DNA of 5,682 nt from an uncultured Rhodanobacteraceae bacterium (GCA_913053815.1 CAJXGK010000141.1:1-5682); one strand, 5' to 3'. Shown: positions 1-5,563, counted from the first letter of the stretch. Translations and numbers: made by a program. The notes: generated from the letters alone by a model not told the origin.

Positions 1-559
1 TTTTCTGGATGGTGTTGTTGTCACTGCCCTTGCCAACATAACCCGTCGAAAATGGGGCTTTCTCGGCCAAAACGCTATCAATTACGTTGTTATCACTGTT
101 ATCACCAATTTTGATCCGATACTTAAGTTCACTTCTGTAGTTGTCGTCAGTCACCGTTATGCGATGAATCACCCACCAGCTTGCGCCTTTTAATGACAAG
201 CCCTGCACTTTTGCTTGATTCGAGTCAGATTGTTGCCACGGCATATCCCCATTATCGTTGGTGCGATAGTAAACGATTTGGCGCGGACTACTTGAGGTTC
301 CGCTCGCGGTGATTTTGATCGCGCCCAAAGAAGTGTAATCGCCCGGCATTACGCAGAAGACACGATAGCTCGAGCTGTTAATAGCGCTCCAGTCAGCCGT
401 GGACTTGATTATCTTGACGTCCGGGCCGGGATTGCTGCAGTTCGGGTTCGTGATCGGGACTTCGTAGGCCGCATGGGCTTGCGGAATTACTGTCAGGACA
501 GCGCCAGCGAGAATAACCGCCGTCAGACGGGGCAATATTGACGATATTTGCATTACCAT
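1..559 (-). CDS. Secreted beta-helix-like protein, N-terminal part (runs off window)
   Basis: The reading frame is open from an ATG at 559 to the window edge, giving 186 codons with no stop, so the C-terminus is missing. Residues 1-30 form a classic Sec signal peptide: R11 near the N-terminus, a hydrophobic core at about 13-26, and an A-H-A site before A31. The mature part has two cysteines (C41, C69), a possible disulfide. A segment around 66-84 (VFCVMPGDYTSLGAIKI) is followed by short beta-strand-like repeats with N/D-rich turns (GDNSDNNVID near 152-161, GKGSDNNTI near 176-184), as in right-handed parallel beta-helix (pectate-lyase-like) proteins. The start is supported by AGAGG about 9 bases upstream; an ATG at 553 is an alternative. 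Fold assignment is inference from pattern. Enzyme activity is not shown; polysaccharide lyase, epimerase or passive matrix protein are all possible. A sigma-54 promoter candidate lies about 100 bp upstream. The DNA is visibly AT-richer than the flippase and CapK genes. Confidence 0.82.
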   Translation of the reverse strand, partial: MVMQISSILPRLTAVILAGAVLTVIPQAHAAYEVPITNPNCSNPGPDVKIIKSTADWSAINSSSYRVFCVMPGDYTSLGAIKITASGTSSSPRQIVYYRTNDNGDMPWQQSDSNQAKVQGLSLKGASWWVIHRITVTDDNYRSELKYRIKIGDNSDNNVIDSVLAEKAPFSTGYVGKGSDNNTIQK

Positions 560-660
560 TGAACTTTACCTCTCATTTGTTCATTCTACCAAATCTTACG
601 GGCGGCGCCGTGGGTCAGCATCGACTCAAATCATCGGCCACACCGATCCCGTGTTGTTAA

Positions 661-677
661 AGCAATTTTAGCGCCAA
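661..677 (-). promoter_or_regulatory. Candidate sigma-54 (RpoN) -24/-12 promoter
   Basis: On the minus strand the site reads TTGGCGCTAAAATTGCT. The invariant GG (675-674) and GC (663-662) are separated by exactly 10 bases. Against the consensus YTGGCACG-N4-TTGCW only two conserved positions differ. The predicted transcript start is near 650, giving a leader of about 90 bases to the ATG at 559. It lies just past the stop of the doubtful ORF at 683. No activator binding site was identified. A sigma-70 alternative closer to the gene (TAGAAT at 588-583) lacks a convincing -35. Confidence 0.6.
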
Positions 678-682
678 GTTTC

Positions 683-1030
683 TCATCGAGCTGTCATGTC
701 ATGAAGTTCGCAGGATTTATGGGCCTTCTCGGGCGTCGTAGTTAACCGTGTTAAGGCAGATTTTGTCTCCATTTGGCGACGAAAATACCGGGGATTTGCG
801 CAAGCTATTGAATCGTCTATCCATAAAAATGTTCTATTTCCACGACAAGAACTAACGCGCTCTTTGATGCTGGCTTGGTCAAGCGTCGGTACTATCAAAT
901 GCGTTATGGTCACGAATAGTGAATCATACGATGGTGCGAACGTCAGACTTTTTGCCTCTGCGCGAACTTTGCCAGCCATATCGGCTGGATCTTGAATCTC
1001 TTGAAACTGTTTGCTTCCTACAATTGCCAT
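683..1030 (-). CDS. Unrecognised 115-residue ORF with strong ribosome binding site
   Basis: I do not recognise this protein. It begins MAIVGSKQFQEIQDPADMAG and has no signal peptide, membrane segment or familiar motif. In its favour: AAGGAG sits 5 bases before the ATG, it reads in the same direction as every other gene, and its stop lies just before the sigma-54 candidate of the next gene. Against it: codon third positions are AT-rich and unlike the neighbouring operon, the C-terminal half (many R, K and T residues, WIDDSIACANPRYF onward) does not look like a conserved fold, and the region carries IS debris. It may be a small cytoplasmic protein, the 5' remnant of a larger broken gene, or chance. 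A 9-bp stem ends directly at the Shine-Dalgarno and could affect translation. Confidence 0.33.
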   Translation of the reverse strand: MAIVGSKQFQEIQDPADMAGKVRAEAKSLTFAPSYDSLFVTITHLIVPTLDQASIKERVSSCRGNRTFLWIDDSIACANPRYFRRQMETKSALTRLTTTPEKAHKSCELHDMTAR

Positions 1031-1041
1031 ACCATCTCCTT

Positions 1042-1070
1042 GCTAACTCACTAGCAGCCAATGAGCTAGC
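1042..1070 (-). promoter_or_regulatory. Hairpin abutting the Shine-Dalgarno of the 115-codon ORF
   Basis: On the minus strand GCTAGCTCA (1070-1062) can pair with TGAGTTAGC (1050-1042) around an 11-base loop, 9 pairs including one G-U. The 3' arm ends next to AAGGAG (1041-1036). There is no T-run after it, so it is not a standard terminator. It could influence ribosome access, but function is inference. Confidence 0.35.
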
Positions 1071-1173
1071 CGTTCGCTGCTCGCATGAGCTCACGAACGA
1101 GTATATTGTAAGCGTGCGGAGGTGGCTCTGTCGTGACAGGATTCACACTTCAGGCAGCCGCGCACCTGCGGCC

Positions 1174-1207
1174 AAAAGGACAAGCTGCTAGCCGTAGCAG
1201 CGCTTGT
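1174..1207 (-). terminator. Possible intrinsic terminator hairpin downstream of the operon
   Basis: On the minus strand ACAAGC-GC-TGCTA (1207-1195) pairs with TAGCA-GCTTGT (1190-1180) around the loop CGGC. This gives 11 base pairs with a two-base bulge, followed by CCTTTT (1179-1174). The T-tract is short, so the call is tentative. It would suit the end of the glycosyltransferase operon before the IS element landed. Read on the plus strand, the hairpin is followed by the T-rich AATATTTT, so bidirectional use is possible. The 5' arm is shared with the hairpin at 1200-1226. Confidence 0.35.
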
Positions 1208-1226
1208 AATATTTTCAAACAAGCGC
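1200..1226. repeat. Perfect 8-bp inverted repeat with 11-base AT-rich loop
   Basis: GCGCTTGT (1200-1207) and ACAAGCGC (1219-1226) are perfect inverted copies. The arm at 1200-1207 is also used by the terminator-like hairpin at 1180-1207, so the two structures cannot both fully form. On the minus strand this hairpin would be made first. It could be an anti-terminator, a protein-binding palindrome, or chance. Confidence 0.45.
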
Positions 1227-1246
1227 GCTCTTTAACCTGCCCTGAT

Positions 1247-1271
1247 TGTAGTGGTCAACTGATTCCGGACA
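1247..1271 (+). repeat. IS3-type terminal inverted repeat (orfB end)
   Basis: The repeat begins TGTAGTGGTCAACTG and ends CCGGACA. It carries the 5'-TG terminus usual for IS3 elements and overlaps the last codon and the stop of the orfB remnant (TGA at 1257-1255). Confidence 0.8.
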
Positions 1272-1414
1272 CTTTGTTAAGGTCCTTTTCATAATCCATC
1301 GGTGTTTTATAACCGAGTGCCGAATGCAGGCGCCTAGCATTGTAATACTCCGCTACATATTTCCGGAATATCGGCAATTGCCTCCTGCCGGGTTCGATAC
1401 AGCAGGTCGCCTTT
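1255..1414 (-). pseudogene. IS3 transposase orfB, C-terminal remnant
   Basis: The segment reads GDLLYRTRQEAIADI, then after a one-base frameshift RKYVAEYYNARRLHSALGY and KTPMDYEKDLNKVSGIS before a TGA inside the inverted repeat. The YN-x-RRLHSALGY-x-(S/T)P block is the well-known C-terminal end of the IS3-family rve integrase domain, including the region of the third acidic DDE residue. The first two catalytic aspartates and most of the domain are absent. It is joined to orfA sequence at about 1415-1429. It cannot encode an active transposase. Confidence 0.85.
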
Positions 1415-1563
1415 CCATTCCCGTTTCCAGCGTCGCACCAGGCTGTCGCCATACCCAGACTCCGAGCGACCTCAGAGACTTGTACCCCTGCTCAGTAACC
1501 AGCGCTACTGTATCCCGCTTGAGGTCTTTCGTATATTTCTCTCTCTCGCTATTCCGCTGTCAT
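1415..1563 (-). pseudogene. IS3 transposase orfA, N-terminal remnant
   Basis: From ATG at 1563 (with GAGGTGAG upstream) the original reading can be followed by shifting frames. It starts MTAE and meets TAG in frame. KYTKDLKRDTVALVTEQGYK follows in a second frame, SEVARSLGM in a third, and DSLVRRWKREW in a fourth. This is the Transposase_8-type helix-turn-helix region of IS3 orfA. At least three frame disruptions are visible. The RRWKREW end runs straight into orfB sequence, so the rest of orfA and most of orfB are deleted. Confidence 0.78.
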
Positions 1564-1601
1564 CTCTCACCTCGTTATAGCATTTTACAGACTTAACTCG
1601 G

Positions 1602-1626
1602 TGTCCGCATGCATCAGACCACTTCA
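1602..1626 (-). repeat. IS3-type terminal inverted repeat (orfA end)
   Basis: Read on the minus strand it starts TGAAGTGGTCTGATG and ends GCGGACA, matching the other terminus at 18 of 25 positions; the outer AGTGGTC-like block and the inner CGGACA are the best conserved parts. It contains the TGA stop (1616-1614) of the glycosyltransferase gene. Confidence 0.78.
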
Positions 1627-2810
1627 TCCGCCGGTGGTTTGATCCGCATGGCCACGGTGTCCACAAACTGCCCCACGATCCGTTTGGCAGAATGGTGCTC
1701 TACGATGTAGCGTGCTCCGTTTTGCCCAAGCATCGCCAGTTCTCCTGCCGGATCTTGCGCGAAGCGTTCGAAGATTTCCGCGAACTGCTCGATCCCGTCG
1801 GCCACGAAACCGAGGTGATGCCTTGCGATGATGCCGTCCGGGTCGAACGCCGATACCACCGGCTTCCCATACGCCCACGCCTGCAACAGGACGTTCGGGA
1901 AACCCTCGTTACGCGAAGTCAACACGAACACGTCGCAGTCCGCAAAATACGCGCCGATCTTGTCGAGCGGCACGTAAGGGACGAATTCCACGTTGTCCAT
2001 GGCCTCCGCGAGGCGCACCATTTCCTGATAGTAGCCGTCGAGCCCCGCCAACTTCGGTCCAACCATTGTGAACTGGACACCGGGAAGGCGTGCTGCGAGT
2101 TCGAGGAACACCTCCGGCCGCTTGATCGGCTTCAACGTTGCAACCCAAAGCGCTTTGCGGATGCCGCCCTTTGGCTCCAGGTTAGCTGCGCTGGCAGCGG
2201 GCATAACATTGCCGATTACAACGCTTTCTACGCCACTCCGGTCGCGCAACAGATGCTGCTGGTGAGATGTCTGCGCGAACACCAGGTCCGCACTTCGCAA
2301 CGCCGCGATATACACCCGTTTCTTTACACCGTTACGCAGATTGTGCAAGGTCTCCATGGCGCAATCGTTGTCATGGGCGACCGCCTGTACCATGCGTCGA
2401 CGGTGAATGCGGCAGAACAGCGCCACGATTCCACTCTCGAACTTGGCTCCTCGCACGTAGTACACCTGGGCGTTGGCTGCCCGCATAGCCCTCCACAGCG
2501 ACGTGATCTGGGGGTGCAATACACGTAGCACCGGCAGGCCGGCGCCCGGCCAAAAGGACTTGATCAGCCGCACTGCGCCAAATGCCGCTACGGTCACCAA
2601 TGGATCGTCCTTGATGATGAAGCTGACTGGATAGCCACGCGCCACCAGCTCTTGCGAGAGCAGGTACTGCTGCACCTCGGCGCCGCCAATCGCGCGCGGC
2701 GTAGAAGACTGGCTGAACAGCGGCGAGGCAGGCAATGACACGAAGCAGATCGAGAAAGTGGCCTCATCCTGTTGGGGTCGCGCGGAAGCCGTACTTGGAA
2801 CGGGCGCCAT
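1614..2810 (-). CDS. GT4-family glycosyltransferase (GT-B fold)
   Basis: This 398-residue cytoplasmic protein probably transfers a sugar from a nucleotide sugar to a growing lipid-linked repeat unit. The N-terminal domain has GGAEVQQYLLSQEL (42-55), the usual acceptor-side glycine loop and helix. The C-terminal domain starts WVATLKPIKRPEVFLELA (222-239), continues MVGP (249-252), and has TSRNEGFPNVLLQAWAYGKP (298-317), the Glycos_transf_1 donor site. The EX7E motif is present as E302...Q310, with Gln in place of the second Glu, a variant I believe occurs in related proteins. There is no signal peptide or membrane span. The ATG at 2810 (or GTG at 2813) is chosen because GAGGAGG (2827-2821) precedes it; a frame-extending TTG at 2834 lies upstream of that site and is unlikely. 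It follows the CapK-like gene after 61 bp with no promoter seen. The final codons GAA GTG GTC TGA come from the IS terminus, so the native C-terminus may have been slightly different. Donor and acceptor cannot be told. Confidence 0.9.
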   Translation of the reverse strand: MAPVPSTASARPQQDEATFSICFVSLPASPLFSQSSTPRAIGGAEVQQYLLSQELVARGYPVSFIIKDDPLVTVAAFGAVRLIKSFWPGAGLPVLRVLHPQITSLWRAMRAANAQVYYVRGAKFESGIVALFCRIHRRRMVQAVAHDNDCAMETLHNLRNGVKKRVYIAALRSADLVFAQTSHQQHLLRDRSGVESVVIGNVMPAASAANLEPKGGIRKALWVATLKPIKRPEVFLELAARLPGVQFTMVGPKLAGLDGYYQEMVRLAEAMDNVEFVPYVPLDKIGAYFADCDVFVLTSRNEGFPNVLLQAWAYGKPVVSAFDPDGIIARHHLGFVADGIEQFAEIFERFAQDPAGELAMLGQNGARYIVEHHSAKRIVGQFVDTVAMRIKPPADEVV

Positions 2811-2820
2811 CACTGGAAAT

Positions 2821-2827
2821 CCTCCTC
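2821..2827 (-). promoter_or_regulatory. Strong Shine-Dalgarno deciding the glycosyltransferase start
   Basis: GAGGAGG lies 7 bases before a GTG (2813) and 10 before an ATG (2810). It rules against the TTG at 2834, which is upstream of it. The two acceptable starts differ by one residue. Confidence 0.75.
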
Positions 2828-2871
2828 GGGACAACCGTTACGAAGACCGCCACTCGCGACGCACATGGTCA

Positions 2872-4224
2872 TCATGCCGATGCTCCGCCGAGCTGTGAAA
2901 TGACAGTACGGTACTTCCCAGTCGGAGTCACAACAATCTCGGCATCGAAGTTGATCTTGACCGCAACTTCTGGGCCCATGGCCCCGCGCAATCGCTCCAA
3001 CAGTTGTGCGAGCTCATCCTCCGTCATGTTGCCCTGCAACCTAAGACGTACCTCCACCTCAGTCAGTGAGTTCTGGATTACCTGGCCCAGGACAATTTGC
3101 GGGTAATCACGAAACACACGCGGGAACAACACTCCGGATATTCTTCGTCCGTCCGGCGTCACGATCACATCCAGCGTCCGACCGACCACACGCTCCAGCA
3201 CCACCAGACCACGGCCGCACGCACATGGCTCGCTCGCCAGCTTGCCGAGATCGCCGATGCGATAACGCACCAGCGGAAATGCCAGATTGTCGAGGTCAGT
3301 AATCAACAGCTCACCGACGCCTTCCGCGTCCGGATTCAAAATCTCGACGATGTAGCGTTCCATATTGATGTGCATGCCGCCATGTGCTTCGCACTCCTGC
3401 GCGACGTTGCCGACTTCACGGCACCCGTACCGATTGAAGATTTCGCGCCCGACAGTACGAACGATTAACTTGCGCTGAAAATCGTGCAAGGTTCCAGCCG
3501 AGGACACTATTGCCGCCGCGCCGAAGAACGGTAGACGCTGCGCCTCGATGTAACGTGCGAACTCGTACAGGATATCGGCGTAGGATTCGAACAGCGCCGG
3601 CGGCCGTGAGCGGTGACGCACATGGTAACTCTCGAACAGCGCCTCCGACGCCATAAAGGCGTTGACCAGCTCTTTGTTGTACACCTCTTTGATGAACCGC
3701 TTGCGCCACGAATCGGTTCCGGCCTCGACGTCCATCGGTGCGCCCCAGAACTTGTGATGGGATGCGCCCGGGAACCATCCCGCCCAGCGGTAACCGCGCT
3801 CAGTGATGGCGCCGAGCATCGGCGTGATTTCGCCCGACCGCAGAACGTGTACCGGCTCGCCGGTCGACCCACCACTCGAGCACTGAATCAGCCGATCGCG
3901 TTCGTAGCGACGGCTCACGATCTCCTCGAACTGCGTCCGCAGGCTCGACTTGTCCAGCGACGGAAGCCCGGCGAGATCGCGATGCGTCGCGTGCGTGGGA
4001 TCCAAACCTGCCTGCTGTAACAATTGCTTGTAGTAGGGCGAATAGCGCCGAGCTTCTTCCAGCAAGGTCCGCAATTTTTGCACCTGAAGATCCATCAGTT
4101 GCTCGGTCGCCCACCATTCGCTGCGCTCGAGATCGCGGCCGAGGGTTCGCATGCGGCGATAGTATCCGTTCACGCGGCAGAGCAGTGGATGGATTAGATA
4201 GCGGGTGATGCGTGGTGGGTACAT
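2872..4224 (-). CDS. CapK/PaaK-like AMP-forming (phenylacetate-CoA ligase-like) protein
   Basis: This 450-residue protein belongs to the adenylate-forming superfamily, in the CapK/PaaK-like branch often found in capsule and exopolysaccharide loci. Visible motifs in order: the AMP/phosphate loop CSSGGSTGEP (115-124); SSAGT (241-245); NRYGCREVG (264-272), like the aromatic-Gly...Glu motif of the family; YRIGDLG (321-327), where D325 would contact the AMP ribose; CACGRG (334-339); and the C-terminal PTGKYR (434-439), whose K437 is the likely adenylation lysine. All key positions appear intact. Members are thought to activate a carboxylic acid, possibly to modify the polysaccharide; the substrate is unknown and it need not be phenylacetate. 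The ATG at 4224 is preferred because GAGG lies 8 bases upstream and typical N-terminal family sequence begins there. An in-frame start at 4308 would add 28 unlikely residues overlapping the flippase. It sits 10 bp after the flippase stop. Confidence 0.9.
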   Translation of the reverse strand: MYPPRITRYLIHPLLCRVNGYYRRMRTLGRDLERSEWWATEQLMDLQVQKLRTLLEEARRYSPYYKQLLQQAGLDPTHATHRDLAGLPSLDKSSLRTQFEEIVSRRYERDRLIQCSSGGSTGEPVHVLRSGEITPMLGAITERGYRWAGWFPGASHHKFWGAPMDVEAGTDSWRKRFIKEVYNKELVNAFMASEALFESYHVRHRSRPPALFESYADILYEFARYIEAQRLPFFGAAAIVSSAGTLHDFQRKLIVRTVGREIFNRYGCREVGNVAQECEAHGGMHINMERYIVEILNPDAEGVGELLITDLDNLAFPLVRYRIGDLGKLASEPCACGRGLVVLERVVGRTLDVIVTPDGRRISGVLFPRVFRDYPQIVLGQVIQNSLTEVEVRLRLQGNMTEDELAQLLERLRGAMGPEVAVKINFDAEIVVTPTGKYRTVISQLGGASA

Positions 4225-4234
4225 TGGATTTGCC

Positions 4235-5563
4235 TCATGCACTGCGCGACACATCGTGGTCGCGACCTTGGATAATGATACCGTAGGCGATGAACATGAT
4301 GAAAACATTGAACAGCCCTCCCGTCACCGCAAACAGGGCAATCAGTGGCAGGGCCTCTATGCCCAGGAGATAGCCCACCACAAATACCCCCACGCGCAAC
4401 AACAACAGGGCGATCTGGAATCGCAGCCATCTAGCTTGTTGGCGATAGGTAACGAAAACTACCTGCGAAGGAACGGCGACGAACCCCGCGAAGATCCACA
4501 TCACGAGCACCGACGTGTAAGCGCCTGCGGTACCCCACCGGTCGCCCAAAAACAAACGGAACAAATCCTCCGCATACAAACCGAGCACCGTGAATGGAAT
4601 TAGACCCGCCACGAACAATACGCCAGTGATCTTGAAAAAGGCGGAAATCTCGTCGCGGCCACGAGATTTCAACTCCGTACTCTTTTGGAAGTACACCTGT
4701 CGGACAGACTGGCTGAGCGCATCTACCGGCAGGCGCACGAGTCGCGTCGCCATGACGTAGAAGCCAACCACCGCTGGCTCGTAGATGAACCCCAGCACGT
4801 AGATCGGCAACGTGTTGGAAACGTTATGCAGCAACGCCTCTGGCGCGGAGAACAACGGGAAATCCCGATACTGCCTCGCGGTGCTCCACAGGCGCCCGCT
4901 CCGAATCTCGGCCAACGTGCCGCGGCATGCGGCACGCAGCTTGGCTGTGCCGAGCACCGCAATCTGCGCCACCAGACCCAATCCCGTGCCTGCGATCAGT
5001 GCGCCCGCCGTCGCACCCGCCGACAATCCCAGGCTGATGCGCGTCAATGGCACCGAGGCACCAACGACAATCGCCGCCCCTCCAATGCGGCGAAAGCCCT
5101 TGGAACGAATTTGCCACGCCTTCAGCACCAACGTCAGACCAGTCAGCAACCCGACGATTGGTGCGGCATACAACAGCCCTGCCTGCCCCTGCAACCACTC
5201 GCTGATACTGTCAGCAAACAGACCCTGGCTGATCAACACCGCGAGCAGTTCGACGGCGGTCAGCAGCAGCGCGATCAGTACCGCCAGCCGCAGCACCGTC
5301 TCGGCTTCACCCTGATCCTCAGCAATGATGATAGCTTGCTGGTACCTGAGAGACGAAAACGTCGAGAGTGTATTCGCCACGGCAAGCACTGAGGTTGCCA
5401 GCCCGAACTCGGACGGCGCGAAAATGCGACTGACGATCGGCACCAGGGCGACACCGATAAGTTGCCCTGTGGCTGTCGCCCCCAATAACCGCCGGACATT
5501 AGAGACAAACTCACCACGCCGGAAACGCACGAGACCGCGCAGATCAATGCGGCGTTTAAACAT
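4235..5563 (-). CDS. Wzx-like polysaccharide flippase (MOP superfamily)
   Basis: This 442-residue integral membrane protein probably flips undecaprenyl-linked repeat units across the inner membrane. Hydrophobic segments are visible at about 27-48, 52-70, 90-112, 128-149, 162-180, 184-206, 248-274, 311-333, 347-371, 383-401 and 404-430, consistent with roughly 12 spans. The block QYRDFPLFSAPEALL (231-245) followed by LPIYVLGFIYEPAVVGFY (252-269) and LPVDALSQSVRQVYFQK (278-294) is characteristic of the Polysacc_synt_3/Wzx-type lipopolysaccharide biosynthesis family. Length is normal and no break is seen. The basic N-terminus (FKRRIDLRGLVRFRR) should lie in the cytoplasm. The ATG at 5563 overlaps the preceding gene's stop by 8 bp and has AGGA about 9 bases upstream, suggesting translational coupling. 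Its stop TGA is part of the ribosome binding site of the CapK-like gene. An O-antigen ligase or export protein of another class is less likely. No symbol is given because the pathway is unnamed. Confidence 0.92.
   Translation of the reverse strand: MFKRRIDLRGLVRFRRGEFVSNVRRLLGATATGQLIGVALVPIVSRIFAPSEFGLATSVLAVANTLSTFSSLRYQQAIIIAEDQGEAETVLRLAVLIALLLTAVELLAVLISQGLFADSISEWLQGQAGLLYAAPIVGLLTGLTLVLKAWQIRSKGFRRIGGAAIVVGASVPLTRISLGLSAGATAGALIAGTGLGLVAQIAVLGTAKLRAACRGTLAEIRSGRLWSTARQYRDFPLFSAPEALLHNVSNTLPIYVLGFIYEPAVVGFYVMATRLVRLPVDALSQSVRQVYFQKSTELKSRGRDEISAFFKITGVLFVAGLIPFTVLGLYAEDLFRLFLGDRWGTAGAYTSVLVMWIFAGFVAVPSQVVFVTYRQQARWLRFQIALLLLRVGVFVVGYLLGIEALPLIALFAVTGGLFNVFIMFIAYGIIIQGRDHDVSRSA

Larger units (their letters stand above)
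560..1246. other. Low-GC spacer between secreted-protein gene and IS remnant
   Basis: This stretch holds no gene I can identify with confidence. It contains the sigma-54 candidate (661-677), the doubtful ORF (683-1030), the hairpin before its ribosome binding site (1042-1070) and the two overlapping hairpins (1180-1226). GC is low in parts: 22 of 60 bases at 781-840, against 42 of 60 at 4921-4980 in the flippase gene. No tRNA, rRNA or CRISPR pattern was seen. Confidence 0.6.
1247..1626 (-). mobile_element. Degenerate, internally deleted IS3-family element (380 bp)
   Basis: The element runs between two 25-base inverted termini (1247-1271 and 1602-1626) that match at 18 of 25 positions. Inside, reading on the minus strand, there is the N-terminal part of an IS3 orfA (helix-turn-helix) followed directly by the C-terminal end of an IS3 orfB (DDE integrase). 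A complete IS3 element is about 1.2-1.5 kb, so most of the catalytic region is missing. Several frameshifts and a stop show it is dead. Flanking bases (GAT at 1244-1246, TCC at 1627-1629) do not form a target duplication. It lies in the same orientation as the operon and overlaps the 3' end of the glycosyltransferase gene. Confidence 0.85.

Noticed and set aside
583..588. Sigma-70 -10 box TAGAAT before the secreted-protein gene
   Set aside because: No acceptable -35 at 16-18 bases upstream; kept only as an alternative to the sigma-54 site.
1160..1175. Second GG-N10-GC sigma-54-like site on the minus strand
   Set aside because: Only the GG and GC spacing fits; the -12 part reads GCGC rather than TTGC and the -24 part departs after TTGGC.
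919..1191. Plus-strand 90-codon frame in the spacer
   Set aside because: No good ribosome site, runs against the direction of all other genes, spans the hairpins, and the product matches nothing I know.
856..1233. Ten-base direct repeat CGCGCTCTTT at 856-865 and 1224-1233
   Set aside because: One pair of 10-base matches in a region of this size is reasonably likely by chance, and the copies share no wider context.
1692..2528. Long plus-strand open frame (278 codons)
   Set aside because: It lies wholly antisense to the well-supported GT4 gene and has no recognisable motif; long antisense frames are common in GC-rich coding DNA.
4225..4308. Longer N-terminus for the CapK-like protein
   Set aside because: The extra 28 residues overlap the flippase coding end and look unlike the family, while the ATG at 4224 has its own ribosome site.
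4685..5392. Plus-strand open frame (235 codons)
   Set aside because: Antisense to the flippase gene; the product is rich in R, Q and H with no hydrophobic core, as expected of a shadow frame.
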